The notes beneath the pieces are model-generated. The model was not told the DNA's origin. It searched no databases and saw only the letters and a list, made by a program, of their open reading frames with translations. Position numbers and translations under genes: made by a program. 64,000 bases of DNA, from assembly GCF_900114065.1 (NCBI RefSeq), contig NZ_FORS01000004.1, forward strand, positions 248,001 through 312,000. Direction: 5' to 3'. This document shows positions 58,929 to 64,000 of this stretch, piece after piece. The stretch comes from Stutzerimonas kunmingensis (GTDB lineage Bacteria; Pseudomonadota; Gammaproteobacteria; Pseudomonadales; Pseudomonadaceae). Positions within the stretch are counted from its first letter, which is position 1; each line of letters begins with the position of its first letter.

Positions 58929-59450
58929 TTGAAATCGTCACGACTGCTGGCTCTACCCGCCGCGTTGCTGCTGTCATTGCATACCCTCCCTTCCCTCGCC
59001 GCCGACGGCACACCGCTCGGCTGGGTCGAGCGTGGCAGGGTGCTTCCCGAGGAAGTCACGGTGAAGTTCAAGCTCGACACTGGCGCGCTAACTTCGTCGA
59101 TGCATGCCGAAGACATCGAGTATTTCGAGCGGGACGGTGACGAGTGGGTCCGCTTCGATCTGGACCTTGAGGACATCGAACGGGGCAAGCTGGTCAAATC
59201 GCGCATCGAGCGCAAACTGCATCGAGAACTGACGGTCCGGGGCGCCGGCGGCAAGGAAGATCGTCCGGTCGTGCTGATGAAAGTGTGCATCGGCGAACGC
59301 CTCCTCGAGGAGCAGTTCTCGCTCAGGGATCGCGATGAAATGCACTACCCCGTACTGCTCGGCCGCCGCACCCTGGAGAAGCTCGGCCCGGTCGACTCGG
59401 CGCGCACGTTCACCATCGAGCCCAGCTGCGAAGAGCTGGCCACTCGCTGA
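58929..59450 (+). CDS. RimB/DUF785-type ATP-dependent zinc protease-like protein
   Basis: The 173-residue protein has an unusual TTG start at 58929, with GGAG six bases upstream, and a signal peptide (cleavage near LAAD, about 25). The body resembles the retropepsin-like fold of RimK-associated zinc proteases: FKLDTGALTSSMHAEDIEYF has the DTGA active-site motif, and HYPVLLGRRTLEKLG matches the C-terminal half. No rimK is nearby. The export signal implies a periplasmic role unlike RimB. A TTG at 58923 is also in frame. Confidence 0.85.
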   Translation: MKSSRLLALPAALLLSLHTLPSLAADGTPLGWVERGRVLPEEVTVKFKLDTGALTSSMHAEDIEYFERDGDEWVRFDLDLEDIERGKLVKSRIERKLHRELTVRGAGGKEDRPVVLMKVCIGERLLEEQFSLRDRDEMHYPVLLGRRTLEKLGPVDSARTFTIEPSCEELATR

Positions 59451-59655
59451 GCCGCGGCGCCTCGAAGGTCGCCACGGCGATTAGGGCCGGCTGCACATTG
59501 CGCTGCGGTCAGCCCTGCGAGGCCATCGCAGTCGGCCAGAGCGTGCCGCTGGCGTGGCCGAGAAACGTGAACGGCACCGACCGAGGGCTGTCGAGATGAC
59601 CGAATGGGCTGGCGATTTGCCGCCCCACCAGTCATAGCGAGAGGAGAGCACGCCT

Positions 59656-60108
59656 ATGCAGCCCTACGTCAAATTCGGCGCAATGATTGCCACCTCGACG
59701 CTGGTCATGTTCGGCCTGATGTACCTGAACGTGTTCCAGACCGACCACATCCTGTTCAGCGAAACCCGCGCCTACATGGCGCTGATCATGGGCGCGGCCA
59801 TGGCGATCGTCATGCTGGCATTCATGCTGAAGATGTATCCGCGGCGTGGGGTGAACATCGCCATTTTCGCCGGCAGCGCGCTGGTGTTCGTAGTGTCCTT
59901 GTGGCTGGTGCGCAGCCAGGCGACGGTGGACCAGGTGTCGTGGATGAAGGCGATGATTCCGCACCACTCCATCGCCATCCTCACCAGCGAGCGGGCGGAT
60001 ATCCAAGACCCGAGGGTGCGCGAGCTGGCGGACAGCATCATCGAGGCGCAACGCCGTGAGATCGACGAGATGAAGGCGCTGATCAAGGACCTCGAGGCAC
60101 GCGACTGA
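59656..60108 (+). CDS. DUF305 family membrane protein
   Basis: The 150-residue protein has three N-terminal hydrophobic helices (FGAMIATSTLVMFGLMYLN, ALIMGAAMAIVMLAFML, VNIAIFAGSALVFVVSLWLV). A DUF305-like helical domain follows, with KAMIPHHSIAILTSERA (paired His) and EAQRREIDEMKALIKDLE. Members often sit with copper genes; none is seen here. Function is unknown. Confidence 0.85.
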   Translation: MQPYVKFGAMIATSTLVMFGLMYLNVFQTDHILFSETRAYMALIMGAAMAIVMLAFMLKMYPRRGVNIAIFAGSALVFVVSLWLVRSQATVDQVSWMKAMIPHHSIAILTSERADIQDPRVRELADSIIEAQRREIDEMKALIKDLEARD

Positions 60109-60293
60109 CCCAGGGCAGGTCGTACAGCACGGATCGCTGGCGCCGCCTGCTCAGGCGGCGCAGCCGACCTCCGATATAGGTTCATCTCGAGAGTTTTCGC
60201 GCGAGTTACGGTATCGAATGCCATGCGCCATCCCCGCTATTCCGCCCACAGGCCGCCTCCATCCGGCTCATCCTCCACAAATCACAACCAAAC

Positions 60294-60312
60294 AATAACG
60301 ATTTGCATTTGA
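60294..60312. promoter_or_regulatory. Probable Fur box upstream of the iron-uptake-like cluster
   Basis: AATAACGATTTGCATTTGA matches 11 of 19 positions of GATAATGATAATCATTATC. It lies 49 bases before the MFS gene start, in the promoter region, with the AT-rich TTTATAGCTGCATAAGAT 3' to it. It is the only such match I noticed in this area. Confidence 0.65.
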
Positions 60313-60360
60313 ATTCGCGTTTATAGCTGCATAAGATGCACCGCCTCACCCAGCGGCGTT

Positions 60361-61581
60361 ATGTACATGGATGCAGATCGACAAACGAAAACGGCTGTTC
60401 AGCTGGCCACACTGATTAGCATGCTATCGATCGGCAGCCTGATGATGATCATGCCGCTCGGCCCGGATTTCGTTCGCGAACTGGACATGCCCGCCGACCG
60501 CATTGGGTATCTGGCTGGCGCCGCGACCTTGGCAGCGGCCCTCGGCTCGGCGCTCAGTGCTGCCTGGCTGGACCGCTTCGAGCGCAAGCCGGTGCTGCTC
60601 GCCCTGCTCGTCCTGCGCTTCGCCCTGCTCGGCGCCTGCGCAGGTGCCTCCGATGCGCACCAGTTGACCTGGCTCTTCGTGCTCAGCGCATTCGTCGCCG
60701 GCCCCCTGGGCGCGGTGCTGATGGCAAGCCTGCTCGATCTGATCCCGCCAGCCGAACGGGGCCGGCAGCTCGCCCGCCTAGCGATGGGTTTCTCCCTCGC
60801 CGCCATCGTCGTCACGCCTCTGGCGCTGGAGCTGGCGCGCTGGCTGGGCTGGCGCGCGCCGATGCTGGGCATTGCCGCGGTTGGCCTGGCGCTCGCGTTT
60901 GGCTGCCACATCCTCTTCCCCAGTCCGCAACCACACCCACGCCCGCCAGGAGCGCTGCGCCCGCTGTTGCGCTCACCGCTGTGCCTGGGGGCACTGGCGC
61001 TTGTCGCATTGCAGATGTTCAGCCACTTCCTGCTGGTGCCGCACTTTTCCGCATTCTTCCAGTTCAATCTCGGCTTCGCCCGCGAACACATCGGCGTGCT
61101 CTACCTGTGCGGTGGGCTGGCCAGCCTGGCCGCCGTGCGTCTGGGCGGCAGCTGGATCGATCGCGGCCACGCCCGCCGGCTGGTCCTGAGCAGCAGCGGT
61201 CTGCTGGCACTGATCACGCTGCTCGGCTTCGCCCTGCTGGTTCCACTGCCGCTGTTGCTGGTGTTCAGCCTGTTCATGGCACTCAGCACATTGCGCACCA
61301 GCAGCACCACGACGGTCGCCGCGAGCATTCCGGCGCCCCATCAACGCGCCGCGTTCATGGCGCTGCACGGGTCCGTCAGCAGCGTTGCCGCCGGCCTCGG
61401 CAGCCTGGCCTCCGCCGCCTACCTGGGTACGACTGCCGATGGCGCGCTGACGGGTTTCGAACACCTCGCAGGGCTCCACGTGGTCATCGCGCTGACCGCA
61501 GGTGCAGCGCTGCTGTTACTGCTCGCTGCCCTGCGACGCCATGGACAACTGCCAACACCCACAACCACAAGCAGGGCCTGA
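60361..61581 (+). CDS. Major facilitator superfamily transporter
   Basis: The 406-residue protein has about 12 hydrophobic helices and a loop between helices 2 and 3 (SAAWLDRFERKPVLLALLVLR) of MFS type. The probable Fur box upstream and the TonB receptor downstream (65 bases to its start) suggest it moves a siderophore, either exporting it or carrying the ferri-siderophore in. The ribosome binding site is weak, and ATG 60367 is an alternative start. Confidence 0.85.
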   Translation: MYMDADRQTKTAVQLATLISMLSIGSLMMIMPLGPDFVRELDMPADRIGYLAGAATLAAALGSALSAAWLDRFERKPVLLALLVLRFALLGACAGASDAHQLTWLFVLSAFVAGPLGAVLMASLLDLIPPAERGRQLARLAMGFSLAAIVVTPLALELARWLGWRAPMLGIAAVGLALAFGCHILFPSPQPHPRPPGALRPLLRSPLCLGALALVALQMFSHFLLVPHFSAFFQFNLGFAREHIGVLYLCGGLASLAAVRLGGSWIDRGHARRLVLSSSGLLALITLLGFALLVPLPLLLVFSLFMALSTLRTSSTTTVAASIPAPHQRAAFMALHGSVSSVAAGLGSLASAAYLGTTADGALTGFEHLAGLHVVIALTAGAALLLLLAALRRHGQLPTPTTTSRA

Positions 61582-61645
61582 ACCTGCAGCCGCGCGCCTG
61601 ATGAGACTTACATCCCGCATCGATCAAATCGCAATGGAGCCTGCA

Positions 61646-63634
61646 ATGCCTTCTGTAAGAACCATCAGTCGTCCCCGTCACCTGCCGCTCACGCTGCTCG
61701 GCGCACTCGTTCCGATGCTCGCCATCGCCAGCGAGCCGGTCACGCTGCAGAACGAAGTCATCACCGCCACCCAGACCGCCCACAGCGAACTCAGCGCGCC
61801 GGCGAGCGTGTCGGTGGTCACCCGCGACGACCTCGACAAGCTGCCGGTGTACAACCTCGCCGATGCGGTGAAATACCTGCCGGGGGTGTACATCAGCCCG
61901 TCTTCGACCTACGGCCGCAAGGAAATCAGACTGCGCGGGATGGATTCGGACTACACCCTGCTGTTGGTCAACGGCCGCCGCATCAACTCGCGTGAAGCCC
62001 TGGTCTCCAACTACGCCAACGACTTCGATCTGTCCTCGATCCCGATCGCCGCCATCGAGCGCATTGAGGTGATCCGCGGGCCGATGTCCTCGCTCTACGG
62101 CGCCGATGCCATTGGTGGCGTGGTCAACGTGATCCTGCGTAAACCGACCGCCGACACCAGGGCCGGCATCGCCTACGGCTACGAGCACCCGACCGAGGGT
62201 GATTCCGGTGACAGCCACAAGACCAGCGGCTACATCAGCGGTGCGCTGATCGAGGACAAGCTGCTCGGCAACCTGATCGTCGAGGGCACCGACCAGGCTG
62301 CCTGGGGTTCGGACCAGACTACGTCGCCCCTGATTGATGCCGCCGAAAAACGCCAGAACGCCAGCGCCTACGGCAGCCTGAGCTGGCTGCTAGACGAGCG
62401 CCAGAGCATCGACCTCGACCTGAGCTATCGTGAGGACGACCGCAAGGGCACCTGGAGCAACTCGGGCTTCGCCTTTCCGACCAACGTTCAGGAGATGGAA
62501 CGCAGCGCCTTCGGCCTGACCCACAACGGCAGCTGGGACGGCTTCAACTCGCGGGTCCGCTACTACTACGAAGACGTCGACCTGATGGACGACTCCGAGG
62601 TCATGACCGACCTGCGCGGCGGCCGCTTCAGCAACGTCAACCAGACCAACCATACGGTCGACGGCCAGGTGACCGCGTTCCTCGGCAACCACCTGCTGAC
62701 CCTGGGCAGCGAACTGCGCCGCACCGAACTCAGCCACAGCAACAACCTGGGTTCGGAGATCGAGGTCGATCAGCAGGCGCTCTACCTGCAGGACGAGTTC
62801 TCCCTGGGACAGCTGGATATCACCCTCGGCACCCGCTGGGATGATCACGAAAGCTACGGCAGCGAATTCAGCCCGCGCGCCTACGGCGTGTACAACATGA
62901 GCGACAGCTGGGTGATCAAGGGCGGCGTGGGCAAGTCGTTCAAGGCGCCGAGCATTGCCCAATCCGATCCCACCTACGTGGAAATCGCCTGCCGTGGCTA
63001 CTGCGTGACGGTCGGCAACGAGGATCTCAAGCCGGAAACCGCCACCAGTTACGAGCTCGGCACCTTCTACCAGAACGACCGCCTGCAGGCCGGCATCATG
63101 TTCTTCCAGACCGACATCGAAGACATGATCAGCACCGAAACGACGCGGCTGATTCGGGTGAACGGCCAGATCGTCGCCGCCGACCCGGTGCTGACCACCT
63201 ACAACCAGCCCCATGTGCGGATCAAGGGTTACGAGTTGCAGGGCAACTACCTGCTGAGCGACCGCATCGGCCTGCGCGCGAACTACACCTACTCCGACGC
63301 CAAGGATCGCGACACCGACGAGCCGATCCGCAACTCGCCGCAGCATATCGCCAACCTGGGTGCCGACTGGCAGGCGCTGCCAAAGCTCGGTCTGAACCTC
63401 GATTACCAGTACACCGGCAGCCAGTACCTGTACGACGTGGCGCGTTCCGGGGCGTTCGAGACAGGTGCCTTCCACACCCTGAGCCTCGGTGCCCGCTACC
63501 AGGCCACCAAGCAGCTGACACTCAACGGCGGGCTCAACAACCTGACCAACGAGAAGCGCGACGAGGTGGCTCAGGCCGTCGACAACATCCTCATGGGTCG
63601 CACGCTTTTCGTCGGTTTCGCCTACGACATCTGA
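61646..63634 (+). CDS. TonB-dependent outer membrane receptor (catecholate-siderophore type)
   Basis: The 662-residue protein has a signal peptide (cleavage near AIASE, about 28) and a TonB box-like NEVITATQ. The plug domain contains PASVSVVTRDDLDKLPVYNLADAV, IRLRGMDSDYTLLLVNGRR and RIEVIRGPMSSLYGADAIGGVVNVI. A 22-strand barrel ends in FVGFAYDI. It most resembles the CirA/FepA group. GGAG six bases before the ATG favours this start over upstream ones. It transports an iron chelate or similar ligand. Confidence 0.92.
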   Translation: MPSVRTISRPRHLPLTLLGALVPMLAIASEPVTLQNEVITATQTAHSELSAPASVSVVTRDDLDKLPVYNLADAVKYLPGVYISPSSTYGRKEIRLRGMDSDYTLLLVNGRRINSREALVSNYANDFDLSSIPIAAIERIEVIRGPMSSLYGADAIGGVVNVILRKPTADTRAGIAYGYEHPTEGDSGDSHKTSGYISGALIEDKLLGNLIVEGTDQAAWGSDQTTSPLIDAAEKRQNASAYGSLSWLLDERQSIDLDLSYREDDRKGTWSNSGFAFPTNVQEMERSAFGLTHNGSWDGFNSRVRYYYEDVDLMDDSEVMTDLRGGRFSNVNQTNHTVDGQVTAFLGNHLLTLGSELRRTELSHSNNLGSEIEVDQQALYLQDEFSLGQLDITLGTRWDDHESYGSEFSPRAYGVYNMSDSWVIKGGVGKSFKAPSIAQSDPTYVEIACRGYCVTVGNEDLKPETATSYELGTFYQNDRLQAGIMFFQTDIEDMISTETTRLIRVNGQIVAADPVLTTYNQPHVRIKGYELQGNYLLSDRIGLRANYTYSDAKDRDTDEPIRNSPQHIANLGADWQALPKLGLNLDYQYTGSQYLYDVARSGAFETGAFHTLSLGARYQATKQLTLNGGLNNLTNEKRDEVAQAVDNILMGRTLFVGFAYDI

Positions 63635-63641
63635 CGCCCCG

Positions 63642-63663
63642 CCCGGCGGCGCGAGCCGCCGGG
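63642..63663 (+). terminator. Hairpin between the receptor and FecCD genes
   Basis: A perfect 9-bp stem CCCGGCGGC/GCCGCCGGG has a GCGA loop and starts 8 bases after the receptor stop. There is only TT after it, so it may attenuate rather than end transcription. Confidence 0.55.
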
Positions 63664-63688
63664 TTCACCTGGAGACGCGAAGTGAACC

Positions 63689-64000
63689 ATGCCGACTGAT
63701 CAGAGGATGCCCAGGTCGCAGAAGACCACGCTGATTGCCGGCGGCGGGCTTCTACTCGTGCTGCTGACGCTGTCCCTGGCCACCGGTGCCGGCGTGTATG
63801 GTGCCGACTCCGTGTTCGGCTATCTGCTCGGCCAGCCCGACTACCTGGCCGACGACAAGCTGGCTATGGTCGTCGATACCCTGCGGCTGCCGCGCACCCT
63901 CGCCGCGCTGGTAGTGGGCGCCAGCCTCGCAATCGCCGCCTCGCTGCTGCAGAGCGCGACACGCAATCCGCTGGCCGAACCCGGCCTGCTCGGTGTCAAT
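63689..64000 (+). CDS. FecCD-family iron-chelate ABC permease (partial, cut by the window end)
   Basis: Only the first 104 codons are present. They encode a hydrophobic helix ([26 protein letters not shown]), then [42 protein letters not shown], the FecCD/BtuC signature (split). It is the inner membrane permease of a ferric-chelate or B12 ABC importer. It follows the TonB receptor and so completes an outer-plus-inner uptake route. The gene continues past the window. Confidence 0.9.
   Translation, partial: MPTDQRMPRSQKTTLIAGGGLLLVLLTLSLATGAGVYGADSVFGYLLGQPDYLADDKLAMVVDTLRLPRTLAALVVGASLAIAASLLQSATRNPLAEPGLLGVN

Overview
This 64 kb window is a high-GC gammaproteobacterial chromosome segment that most resembles Pseudomonas, specifically the P. 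stutzeri (Stutzerimonas) group. The grounds are the gene order queC-queE-cpoB-pal-tolBARQ-ybgC-ruvBAC-pmpR-aspS-dps-slyX-HIT-porin-proS, which matches the corresponding Pseudomonas region as I know it, the Pseudomonas-type protein sequences, and a tsdBA thiosulfate dehydrogenase pair of the kind described in P. stutzeri. Names come from reading the translated sequences; no database search was run.

Layout. 1-14,046 lies almost entirely on the minus strand: an acetate/succinate CoA-transferase, tRNA-Lys, the preQ0 genes queC and queE, the Tol-Pal envelope operon (ybgC-tolQRAB-pal-cpoB), the Holliday junction genes ruvCAB, pmpR/yebC and aspS. 14,393-22,621 holds dps, a membrane-anchored cold-shock-domain protein, slyX, a HIT protein, an OprD-type porin gene interrupted by an in-frame amber codon, proS, a lipoprotein plus lytic transglycosylase pair and a TlpA-like thioredoxin. 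22,623-39,178 is housekeeping: yihY, arsC-like, wrbA, hda, an AI-2E family permease, purMN, DUF2066 and DUF3108 proteins, dapC, dapD, yffB-like, a sufS/sufE-type pair and a FabH2-like ketoacyl synthase. A long perfect hairpin sits at 25,828-25,866.

39,179-51,147 is more mixed: tsdBA, small regulators and hypotheticals, ybaK, glpD, metE with a probable MetR site, an exoD-like gene, metR, an SDR, a VOC protein and a LysE exporter. 51,396-55,781 is a complete, colinear curli (functional amyloid) locus, csgDEFG then csgBA, in which the major curlin is about 428 residues with about 18 curlin repeats, far larger than the five-repeat enterobacterial CsgA. No csgC is present.

55,782-64,000 carries a Tsx/OmpK-type channel, a RutR-like TetR regulator, a LysR regulator, a RimB-type protease-like protein, a DUF305 protein, and an iron-uptake-like cluster (MFS transporter, TonB-dependent receptor, FecCD permease cut by the window edge) behind a probable Fur box.

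The most distinctive items are the giant curlin, the nonsense-interrupted porin with two palindromes in its upstream region, the 18-bp-arm hairpin, and the tsdBA pair. I see no CRISPR array, prophage, IS element or rRNA.
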